Assembly (NCBI GenBank): GCA_030141605.1
Contig: JAQGDQ010000173.1
Span: 35,001 to 99,000 of the forward strand
Direction of reading: 5' to 3'
Source: Tubiluchus corallicola
Taxonomy: Eukaryota > Priapulida > Priapulimorpha > Priapulimorphida > Tubiluchidae
Length of the DNA stretch: 64,000 nt
Shown here: piece by piece, positions 1 through 12,000 of the stretch
Layout of the letters: the number at the start of each line of letters is the position of its first letter
Position numbering within the stretch: position 1 is the stretch's first letter
Made by a program: the position numbers and the translations under genes
The notes under the pieces: model-generated
Database searches by the model: none
What the model saw: only the letters and a program-made list of their open reading frames with translations
What the model was told of the DNA's origin: nothing

Positions 1-951
1 CTTGACTACTTAATTACCTAATTCTTCTAATTTGCAAAGTTCTGTTAGCAGTTCTTTGCAAATAAATGAAATTCACAATTTTATCCAATGAACACACGAA
101 AGCAACACTAAATGAGAAAATCTGAAAAATTTTACACATCCACTAAGACACATGAACGACATTTATAACTTATATAAGATGCCATTTTAATAATTAGATT
201 GAGTAATTCCTTGTGTTGTTTTTCCGGAAAATCTTGCAAATGCACAAGATGATGATGATGATGATGCATATTTACTATTTAAGCAAATAAACAAACTACG
301 AAACTACATAAAAAATTATTATAGATTATTTTTGCTCACCGTTAATAATAGGAACTGAAGAACCTTCAGTGAGACAACACCTTTGTTCTGCCAAGAAACT
401 AAGTCTATAGGAAACCTGTAAAGGCAGAGCTAATAAAAAATTTTGCGGCTCATATAAGTAATCACATTTGAATTATAAATGTCACATATCAACATGCAGA
501 ATACGTGATACAATAACTTACTAATACTATGGTGTGAGTATAACAATATAACTCTTAATAACAGATTTTGCTTTTTTTATTTTTTGTTTCTTTGAGTTTT
601 ATATTTAAATTTCTCAAAACACTTTAAATCGAGAAATGTAATTGTAATTTGGTTGCAACACCAACAAAAAAGTCCGGTTGAATTGACTGCGAGTGATCAT
701 AGAGCTCAGTAAACGAAGCGTGAAGATTTTTTTCAATTTGCAGCTCTTTGCAGTAAACAAGATTTTTTTCAATTTGCAGCTCTTTGCAGTAAACAAGATT
801 TTTTTCAATTTGCAGCTCTTTGTAGTAAACAAGATTTTTTCCGTGTAAAAATAGAAACAAAATGCTTCATGATTTCCTGCAAACGTCCCTTTGCTAGACC
901 AGGGTTCTTATCTTACACTTGACAATGTATGAAAAATAATCACATACTAAC
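1..951. other. Intergenic flank upstream of the CDP-DAG synthase gene
   Basis: AT-rich DNA without a credible coding region. The only structured parts are a short (GAT)n run near 248-267 and the 36-bp minisatellite listed separately. The short open frames here cover the minisatellite and have no recognisable protein content. Confidence 0.6.
725..840. repeat. 36-bp minisatellite, about 3 units
   Basis: A unit of a T-rich stretch followed by CAATTTGCAGCTCTTTGCAG and TAAACAA repeats at 725, 761 and 797, with a partial unit at 833. The last unit carries one G-to-T-type change (TTTGTAG). The array is small and intergenic. Confidence 0.9.
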
Positions 952-1441
952 CAGGGATGAGAATAACAAATTGCAAAAAACTCTGAAACAGGCCGGGGGT
1001 TTTGGGGAAGTGTAGGCCCCAATGGGATTGAAATTGCAATTTTGTGACCATAGAGAGCCTCTAAGTGGACTTAAAATATCAGTTACCTTGTTTCATGCAT
1101 AATTTAAAATACCCAACTATCAAGGATACATGATACCCAATTGTTTCAAAAATGCCTAAGTACTGGCCGCTCCTAGGCAAAAGTATATAAAAACTGTCTG
1201 CAATTGACTCAAATAACTCCGCACAATTGATTCTATATTTTATACATAGAGATATACACGTAGTTACACTGATGTACTTGATGTAAACAAAGTGATGTAA
1301 ACCAACTAGCGGCCAGTTTGTGAAATAATGTACTGGGTCCGTAAAAAATTTTTCAACGAATTTACGCGATTTACAAAAATGGCACTACCGGTCTTCCAAA
1401 AACTCGGAATTCAGCGTATCCATGGAAAATTCTCATTCCTG
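952..1441 (+). mobile_element. MITE, CAGGGATGAGAAT family, copy 1
   Basis: A non-autonomous DNA transposon of about 490 bp. It starts CAGGGATGAGAAT and ends ATTCTCATTCCTG, which are terminal inverted repeats. The flanks are ACTAAC on the left and TCTAAC on the right, a 6-bp target duplication with one mismatch. Three more copies lie at 4347-4845, 31916-32357 and 60782-61242. The interior has no transposase reading frame. CAG ends suggest hAT, but 6-bp duplications also fit hAT6-like or IS3EU-like groups. Confidence 0.85.
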
Positions 1442-2890
1442 TCTAACGCAGTATTTTTCTGTGTTGAAAACGTTGAACAAAATGATTGTAGGACAAACCA
1501 AATGAACATGTAGAATGAGCTGAAGCTTTTGCTAGGATTCAAAGCAGCATGAATAGCTGGGTGGATAGTGAATAATTGAATGGTCGTGTGAACATGCTTC
1601 GCAATGAAAGTAAAGCAAAAATGAGGCCAATCAGTGACAGGATGGGTGACTACCTTAAATATGTGCTCTGCATATTTTTATTCTGATTGTTTACCTCACA
1701 GATGGCAGAGAGAAAACATACGTGGATCGGAATTTGGCTAAAACATCTCTGCCAGCTCAATGGCTCACCTTTAGAGGTTTAGCTCCCGGGCTCACCATGG
1801 ATACCGACATTGAATAACCCCAGCTGTTAAATGCTGGATTCATGCTTTTCATGCTTGCAGTATGGCGAATTGTATAAAAAATTCAATATTGCAAAGGTTA
1901 TGTGAAGGTCAACATTAGCGAGTTACTGCCATAATTTCCAAAACATAAACTATTATTTGCCTTATCCATATATATATATGCACATATGTATATATAAATC
2001 TGAAATATTCTGAATACAAATGTTTAGCTTTACTGTTTATTAGTACTGGCTACTTATTAACAATATGACTACTAGGAAAATATGGTGATTAGTAATTATT
2101 TGCAATTGTTGTTGTAGTTTAACTAGTACAAAACCACACCTCACTGGCATTTGTCTCACAAACAGGCAAAATGAGAGAGCGTTTTATAATGATTTGTCAC
2201 TTATTCAAGAAGTGTTATGTTACCTGTATCTGACTACAAGAAATAATAGTAGTTAATAATTTCAATCAAGGATATGTGCATGATACCAAGGTTTTATGTA
2301 AAAAATTAAACATTGTCACCTAACGATCAGAATACTGGTTTTCAATAAAATAAAGTTTAATAATGAGATTTTAAATAATTTGCTTAATTATAGAAATTTA
2401 GATTCATTTGAACATACCTGTTACCCCATCTTAGATTATAACATAATAAACAATGATTATAAAAAAAACAGATACGCATGCAAATTATCCATAATCCAGA
2501 TTCTGGTGCTGCCACAATCATCGAAACAAAAAAGTTCTGACTCACACTGTTGTAGTATGATAAATCACCTAAAAACAACTGCAAATTAATCACACCTTGT
2601 AATAAGACGGTAGGATCGAAACCCGGTGACATGATGGATTTAAAGCAACAGTAGCGATTTTGGACAATGTTCTTACACAACTCATTTTGACGCTTCCCCC
2701 TATAATATCCGAATTTTAGAAAAATAAGTAGTGGCAGCTGTAGGTTTTAGTATAAGTGCCTTGATTTACGCCATCTGCATACACTATAACTTGAAATATC
2801 ATAAAATTATTTTAGTCTAAACAGACCATAACAACACTTTCTAGTCCACAGTGGCTTACTGTTTATTGCTGTACATTACGCGGTTTCTGA
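1442..2890. other. Intergenic, nothing recognised
   Basis: AT-rich sequence between the first MITE and the promoter region of the CDP-DAG synthase gene, with a TA-rich patch near 1968-2000. The open frames at 2380-2680 overlap each other on both strands and look like chance. Confidence 0.5.
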
Positions 2891-2894
2891 GACT

Positions 2895-2921
2895 TCGCGA
2901 GACTAATTATGCGCATGCGCG
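2895..2921 (+). promoter_or_regulatory. Probable core promoter motifs: TCGCGAGA and an NRF1-type palindrome
   Basis: TCGCGAGA at 2895-2902 is most of the TCTCGCGAGA element of many housekeeping promoters. TGCGCATGCGCG at 2910-2921 fits the NRF1 consensus YGCGCAYGCGCR. Both lie about 90-120 bp before the ATG of the CDP-DAG synthase gene, in a CpG-containing patch inside AT-rich surroundings. The start site itself cannot be read; if transcription begins upstream, the ATG inside the palindrome opens a short upstream frame. Confidence 0.6.
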
Positions 2922-3012
2922 CTGCTACAAGAAGCCAAGGAAAACAAATACAACGATAACCATTTGGTGATTTTTGATTACTATTAAATTTCAGTTCTAG
3001 GGCAAAGATAAA

Positions 3013-6000
3013 ATGTCAGAACTACGACAGAGGCATTTAGAAACCCAAGGACCGGAAGATGTTTCAACTGAAAAAAATGCTGTGAGTTTTACTGTGTAGT
3101 AATGTGGCTACTACTGCAACTCGATGTAATGTTATTGTACCAAACGTCTAGTAATAACTAATATTGTTTCGTGTAGTTTGCCTCATCGTCTTAATTTCCT
3201 TGGCGTCTGTCAGTTTACAGACATGGCACATGTAACACTATTACACTAATAGTTTTATTATTTTTATTACACGCATATATACCATAGGCATGACTGCGCC
3301 AATTTGACTCAATTCTTCATCATAATATTATAGTACATCGCTAAAGTTTAACTCACAATAAAAACGTGTTTTTGCGATCTGTGTTCATCAGGGCCGGCCC
3401 AGGTAGTTTGGCAACCTAGGCAAAAGTATTTTTAGTTCCCCTCGAGAACTGCCTACCCTTCCCCAAGGCCCATGCGAACCCCACGCACAAAATTTAATAT
3501 TTGTTGTATGTAACAAAGTATAACGAGACCTGTGTATTAGCTTATACATGTATTGTAGTGAATTAATTGACTGTAGTTATTTATTATCTACAGCTTGTGT
3601 TAATTTCATTTTGAATTAAACTTATGACCCCATTTTATATCCCGGTTCTTCAGAAGCAATCAAAATTTCTGCTGCACACTGTTCATGTACACTCTTGGCT
3701 AGAGTTTCTCTCGGTCTTTACCTAAATTTTTTTCAACACCAGCTCCCCTTTTTCATAGACACAACTTCCTAGCTTCATCATCTTCACCACTCTGGTCTGG
3801 TTGCACATGGTTCATTAGTCATTAGTGAATTTTTTTTTGTAGATCGTTGTCTGTCAGCCTTTTTACCCTCCTTTTCCTGTATTACCCTTCGGAAGTCTTC
3901 GATTCTTATAGATTTATTTGCCATAATTAGAAAAACTCTATTAACGAACCTTTTTTTATGAAATGGAAGAGTCATTACTTTCTCTGCTGCCCTATGCATA
4001 CAATGTAAATTGTTATCAAAAGCAGGGTAATGCATCAGTAATATCTGGATCAATGACGTAATCTTAAGAAGCCATTCAAAGCAAAAGTGAGGGAAGAGAG
4101 CTCCATGTTAGTGTGGTTGGAAAATATATTTGGACAGGAAGATAACACAAGAGTTTGTTTCATTAAATTAGAGTGTTGTGCACATTTACACATACACTAT
4201 GTTACTACTTATGCTGAACCGAAACTTAAAAATTAAAGAATTTGGTGCCCTAGCAACTGCCTAGTTTGCCTAGTGGTAGAGCTAGCCCTGGTCTTCATTG
4301 GTCCCTAAATTCAAACAGTTTGCTCGCCATTTGCTAAGTCATTCTCCGGGGATTAGAATTTTCGGAGTTTTTGGAAGACCAGTAGTGCCATTTTTGTAAA
4401 TCGCGTAAATTCGTTGAGAAAATTTTTGCGGACCGTATTTCACAAGCTGACCACTAGTTGGCAGGGCGTCACTTTGTTTACATCACGTACATCAGTGTAA
4501 CCACGTGTATATCTATATGTATAAAAATATAAAATCAATTGTGCGGAGTTATTTGAGTCAACTGCAGACAGTTTTTATATACTTTTGCATAGGAGCAGCC
4601 AGTACTTAGGCGTTTTTGAGACAATTAGGTATCATGTATCCTTGATAGTTGGGTATTTTAAATTATGCATGAAACAAGGTAATTGATATTTTAAGTCCAC
4701 TTAGAGGCTCTCTCTGGTCACAAAATTGCAATTTGTTGCTGGCTCCCAGGGGGCTTTTCCCTTGAACCCCATTGGGGAGCCTAGGTGGACCCAAAACCCC
4801 CGGCCTGTTTCAGAGTTTTTTTGCAATTTGTCATTCTCATCCCTGATTCTCTTGGCTTCTCATAATTTTACTTAAACATTTCATTGATGCAGAACAGCTG
4901 TTTGGAAATTTGTACATTTTTTCTTTCAAGCTGGTTATCTGTTGAATTATTTACGAGAGAAAAAACTGTTTCTTTGCTAATTGCCTACCCTTTTGCCCCT
5001 GACTTAACAAATTAATCATACGAATTTCGTGTTCTGGTTGTAGTCATGTTTTTAATTTCTAACTCTAGTCGTAAATAGCCACATGTCTTGTTTAGGATGA
5101 ATAACTTGTTTCTTGCACATGTATGTTTAAAAATTGTTTATGTAGGTTAAAGATCAACAACCGCTAGAAAAGACTTTCCAAAATGATGACACGTCTGCAG
5201 CAGCCACAAAAGATGATGACGAGAAAGAAAGCGAGGACACGGTTCCTATGGAAACTGATGACATTCAAGATGATGTCATGGCACAAGCAATAGCACAAGA
5301 TAGCCAAAAGAACGAGCCAAACATACTGGAACAGTCCTTGTCTTGGCTTCCTACTAGGCAAGTTGAAATTACACTCTGTAATTCCAAAAGATCTAAAAGT
5401 ATATCTCTTAGCCTGTGATATTTTGAGTAAACATATCTGAGTGTAGCAAAGCATTTCTAATATTTATTCTTACATTATTGTAGGATCAAGATTTTTAGTT
5501 ATATTTATTTTTTTTTAATTTTATAGGTTTATTGGTTAGATCATTTGGTCTGATCAATCCAAACTCTTAAAAGTGTGAAATCATTGTGACAGACTGCTCT
5601 GCAGTGCTGATTACTTGCTGGTTTTCTGCATGTACATGTTACCATTCAAATATTTTAACTTATTAGTCATAAGTCATTTATTTCACATTACACATTTACA
5701 ATGGTTACATATACAATATCTAGTGAAAGGGCCTACAATGGACGTAATACAAATAAGAAATACTGCGCAGGAAAAGCCTCAAACACTGTTCACTTATACA
5801 CGAAGGTAAATGTGTTGCGGGCAATCAAAAAGCAGGGCTTGTTACATTGTCCCACACAGTGATAGAAAAAAAAGTAATGGAGATAATCTGAAAATTTAAA
5901 GCGAATCGTGTGATAAAAAAACATTAGTGCTTAAAATGGAATGATGTAATGAATGAAACTCATATATGGAATGATATAAAAGATAGAAAGACTATTATTT

Positions 6001-9000
6001 GTTAATAGTATGTGAAATTAAGATAACTTGATTAAGCTAACACCACTGTTTTGCAACTACTCTGAGGATGGATACTGATAAAAATTTTGATTACAATGTA
6101 TGTATTTGATATTTGTATGTATCATTTACTGTTAGATGGAAGAATTGGGTAATTCGAGGAATATTCACGTGGGTGATGATATTTGCTTTTGCTGGAGTCA
6201 TCTATATGGGACCGCTAGCGCTTATGTGTTTGGTAAGTCTGTCTTTTAATTATGAATTACCTGTATCTTTGTAATAGTTAGCAAAATTTGTGGACAATTC
6301 TTTGATCATAAAAAAAGACTATTATGTGTTCTGGTTGATTGCTGTTTTGTTTACTGGTATAATTATTTTGAATGCATCTGATGTAAACAGTGGAAAAATT
6401 GCGAGCGAATTTTCATTTAAGAAAATAACCTTTATATGTTTCATCGAGTCGAACTATTAGCTTGTTCACGCTTTTGTGTTGAAGGTTTACCTTTCAAATT
6501 GTTTCAAAACTTCTGTTTTAAGCCGTCAGCGATTCTTGTTACTGAGCATCTAACAAAGTGAAAGTTATTAGTCAGCTTTCTAATGTCCTTTATATCAAGT
6601 GATACATACTTATTTATACAAGTGATATATTATTGATTATATATGATTTAATACAGTTATTAATTAAAATTATTGACACAAAAACAATTCCAAAATATAC
6701 AAACGAATACTAACATAACATTAATTACAATTATTCTGATATGTACATGGTCCATTATTGCATATATATCATGCTGTTACCATAAAGAATTCACATAGAG
6801 TAACTATAATATCAAAACAATTTGATATCAAAAACTTGGGGACCTCTTAAGGCTATTTTAAGTCATAAGTACATGCACCAAATTATATGATTTATTATTT
6901 ATACAAGTGATATACATACAAACAAAAACTTACAAATAAATGTGACAAATGCTGACATTTAGACTTCTGCCCTCCGTTATTACGTTCACCTCTTTTTCCT
7001 GTTTGAAATACAACCTTGAGATTTTCTTGCCAACTCCTCATTAGTCTGTTATAATGGGGGTTTACTATACAGAATATTTAAACAGTCAACTCACCTGTCC
7101 AGGTGATACCAGGAGGTGGAAAAGTACCTCATACAGAGTTTTACAAGCTGTTACTTTTTTCAAATTATTTATCATTTTCTTTTTCCAAAACCAAAGACAT
7201 TTTGAATTACCAGTCTTTTATATTGTGCTATAATGTAATTAGAAACAGAAAATTTTGATATTTCTGTAAATGGAGCTCCTTAGTATATGATTTAAATTTA
7301 TTTTTTATTTTTTTTATTTATTTATTTATTATTATTATCACATTCAGTACAATATAATGACATTAAGCGCACAGTGACATCAAAATTATTACATCATCTG
7401 TATTAAATTATTATGTTTCATACACTATCGTTATCATAAAAGAATAATTGTACTGCAGTGGTGCAGTGGACTAGAGAAGCAAAGGCTTGTATAAGCCCAC
7501 TGTCATGTGAACTGTAATAAATTATTATGTGTCATACACTATCATTATCATAAAGGAATAGTTGTACTGCAGTGGGCTAGAGAAGCAAAGGCTTGTATAA
7601 GCCCACTGTCATGTAAACCAGATAAAAAAGAATGGATGAGTGAACAAAGGGAACAAAAAAAAACTGGGAGAAAGGTTAGATCACACAGGAAGGGTAGAAG
7701 GATGTGTTAGTGGAAATGGTAGGAAGAAAGATAATAGATTGCGCTATGTTGACATCAGCTCTAAAGATTTATCAATGATGCCTTGTTTTGCATAATCTGT
7801 ACCAGGATTGTGGTATGATTACCAAATTAATAAAGTATGTACCTTTAAACTAACAAAAATACATAAGCATTCTATTATTCTATACATATCATTCTATTTG
7901 TATATGCCAAAAATTAACATAAAAATTATTCTTGCAGGTATTTGCTATTCAAATAGCTTGCTTCCATGAGATAATCAGCATTGGTTATTCTGTGTATAAA
8001 GTGTATGACTTGCCGTGGTTCCGTTCTCTCAGCTGGTACTTCCTGATTACTTCAAATTACTTCTTCTACGGAGAGAGTATGGTTGACTACTTTGGCGTAG
8101 TCACTCAAAGAGATGTAAGTTTTCTGAGTTTGTGTGCGTTGATTGATTGTAGTGGAATGTGAGTGAGACTGGAGCAAAGTATCGGGATAAGAAGAACTGT
8201 AGTCACTCGGGTTAGGACTGTATTTCAAAACGAAATGAAGGTTAAGAAACCATATCAAGTAACTAAACTTCTTTGGCTCAGCATTCCTCAGATTTTTGTT
8301 GCTTTTCCAGTGGAGAAGTACAAATGCAAAAGAAAAACCATCTTTAAATTGAGCTATCTTTAAATTGAGCAATGAGCTATCTTTAAATTTAAATAAGTGG
8401 TCAACTCTAAGGACATTTGCAGATTTTTATGCATTTCACCATTGTTGTATCATAAATGTTCACACTGGTATCCAATGACATGGGCTTTCGGCAATTCAAT
8501 TTGTTCCTGATATTTTAGCATTATCAGCATATAACAATGGGATGCGTGCATCTCTACCGATCATTCGGTCCATTAAGGATTTGGGGTGTCTAGTGTAACT
8601 GCACCTTGGGCAGGGCAAAGATCTGTGTCCTTAAAATATCTTTCACCCAGCATTTGCGATATTGTACACAAAATTAAGAAATTAGTGAATGCTAACCGAA
8701 ATAATTCATTTTTGGTGCGCATAAGTTCATGAAGCAAAGATATAGCTTCAGGATTTAGTGATCTAGCTTTTTCTATAAATTGAACAATGAGATCATCTTG
8801 CTAGTTTTTGGTATATGTTGTAACTTTTATTTTGTATCATCATTCGCCTTGTTTTTCTCGACGTGTATTAAAAATAATACGTGTAGGTTTAGTTTTTGTT
8901 TTCTTATTATTTTTCCTAATTTTCTGATCATCTGTTTTGGTTTTTTCACAGGACTTCCTGCAGTTTCTTGTTACTCATCACCGTCTGATATCCTTCTTCT

Positions 9001-12000
9001 TGTACATCACTGGATTTATGTGGTTCGTGTTGAGTTTGGTCAAAACTCATTATTTGCGACAATTTTCCCTGGTAAGTTCTCAGACAAATACACTTGTGTG
9101 CAGGGCCGGATTATGACCTTTCAGGGCCCTAGATTAGTGAAAGTATAACCTCCTCGGATGGAGCCACCCCGTAACGGGCACATAGGATAAACAAGATGAT
9201 AAACAGACATGGACTGAGGTCCATCATTTATAGCTATGGCCTCAAACTGGGGCCCCTTATCTCAAATAAAGAGCCTCAAACAAAAACCATGTATCTCAAA
9301 TAAAGGGCCTCAAACAAAAACCTTTTATCTCAAATAAAGGGCCTCAAACAAAAACCATTTATCTCAAATAAAGGGCCACAAACAAAAACCATTTATCTCA
9401 AATAAAGGGCCACAAACAAAAACCATTTATCTCAAATAAAGGGCCTCAAACAAAAACCATTTATCTCAAATAAAGGGCCTCAAACAAAAACCATGTATCT
9501 CAAATAAAGGGCCACAAACAAAAACCATTTATCTCAAATAAAGGGCCACAAACAAAAACATTTTATCTCAAATAAAGGGCCACAAATAAAAACCATTTAT
9601 CTCAAATAAAGGGCCTCAAACAAAAACCATTTATCTCAAATAAAGGGCCACAAACAAAAAACATTTATCTCAAATAAAGGCCCACAAACAAAAACCAGTT
9701 ATCTCAAATAAAGGCCCACAAACAAAAACCAGTTATCTCAAATAAAGGGCCACAAACAAAAAACATTTATCTCAAATAAAGGCCCACAAACAAAAACCAG
9801 TTATCTCAAATAAAGGCCCGCAAACAAAAACCAGTTATCTCAAGTAAATGCCCGCAAACAAAAACCAGTTATCTCAAATAAAGGGCCTCAAACAAAAACC
9901 ATAACCATGTATCTCAAATAAAGGGCCTCAAACAAAAACCTTTTATCTCAAATAAAGGGCCTCAAAGAAAAACCTTTTATCTCAAATAAAGGGCCTCAAA
10001 CAAAAACCATTTATCTCAAATAAAGGGCCACAAACAAAAACCATTTCTCTCAAATAAAGGGCCACAAATAAAAACCATTTATCTCAAATAAAGGGCTACA
10101 AATAAAAACCATTTATCTCAAATAAAGGGCCACAATCAAAAACCATTTATCTCAAATAAAGGGCCTCAAACGTCCCACTTTTTTAAATTGGGTTTTCAGA
10201 TTCATGAAATTCCTTCCTTTTTTACGTTCAAATTTTATTTTAAGTTAAATGAATTATTCAACAATGCAAATAATAATGTATTTCAAAAACGAATATATTT
10301 GACAGTCTTTTAGTAGGGCCTCTCAAGCTTGTGGGGTCTTAACCTGAAAGGTAATCCAGCCCTGCTGTGTGTTTATTGTAAAAAGACAAAAACAGTGCAA
10401 AGATTTATTCTTACTGTAACTGTTAAGTGTATGGATTAAATATTAGATGGTGACTGGCCTTTATTTACCAACCAGTTTAAGCTAACGCTGATGCTGGTTT
10501 GAAATATCTTTTCAAATTTGTGTGAAATGGGTTCGTTCAAACTGGTGAGTGAAGACTCCATTTTGACAGTGAGATATTTCTACAGAACTGTATGAAGTTG
10601 CGCTACATATGCATACTATTTTTGTTTTACAGTTTGCATGGACACATGTGACACTTGTAATTGTTGTGTCACAGTCACACTTGATAATTCAAAACATCTT
10701 CAATGGTTTAGTGTGGTAAGTTTTACCTGTTGTTTGCTGAGTACATTTGCCTGCTAAACGACAATACAGAAGGTACCGCTTAATAGACTCACTTTGGGAC
10801 TGAAGTGTTTTGACCCAATTAACCGACTGAACCTATTAACCGATGGGTGTAGTATTACTGGCATAGAAGTATGAGTCAACAGCTTACTATGCACTGCAAA
10901 GGTTTTTAATGAATTTTAATGAATCTGATGTTGTATGATGCATAAATTTTCATAAAATATTTAGTACTTGGCGTGCTTAAACTGTTAGTGGTGCCCGTGT
11001 TTCCCCGCAAGTAGCTTCGTCTGCAGTTTTGCCTAAGCTCACGCTTGCTATAATTGTGACATACTTACTGTACTGTTACCTGCATCGCTGGCATAACAGC
11101 AACATCTAACTGATTCCAACTGATTTTTGGCAAAGATAGTCGGGGCTTCAAAAGCAAATTGCTAAGCAAGTGATTAAATGTTTAGCTTCCAAGAATTCTT
11201 GGGTAACGAGGTTAATTGCAGTGGACGGGCGGGTCGAAGCAAACCATTAGGCTAGCACATTAGTGGTGTGATAAACGTTCCTGCTTATAAACAAAACGGT
11301 ACTTAACACTCACTAACGTGATTGTTTCTATGCATATTATAGGACAAAAAATAAACTAAGATGATATAAAAGCTTATTAGTCACAGGAAAGTGTCTTATT
11401 GAATCATGTGAAGCAAAAATATTGAGTCAATTATGCGGAGTTGTTTGAGTCGATTACCGACAGTTTTTATGTACACTTGAATAGAAGCGGCCTGTACCAG
11501 GCGTTTTTGAGTCAGTTAAGCGATTGGGTCTATTAACCGTGAGTCTATTAAGCGGCACCTACTGTATATTTGAATAGAATTGGCCCGTTCCAGGTGTTTT
11601 TGAGTCAATTAAGCGATTGAGTCTATTAACCATGAGTCAATTATGCAGAGTTATTTGAGTCAATTACCGACAGTTTTCATGTACATTTGAATAGAAGCGG
11701 CCTGTACCAGGCGTTTTTGAGTCAGTTAAGCGATTGAGTCTATTAACCGTGAGTCTATTAAGCGGCACCTACTGTATATTTGAATAGAATTGGCCCGTTC
11801 CAGGTGTTTTTGAGTCAATTAAGCGATTGAGTCTATTAACCATGAGTCAATTATGCAGAGTTATTTGAGTCAATTACCGACAGTTTTCATGTACATTTGA
11901 ATAGAAGCGGCCTGTACCAGGCGTTTTTGAGTCAGTTAAGCGATTGAGTCTATTAACCGTGAGTCTATTGAGTGGCACCTACTGTATGTGAATTTGTGCA

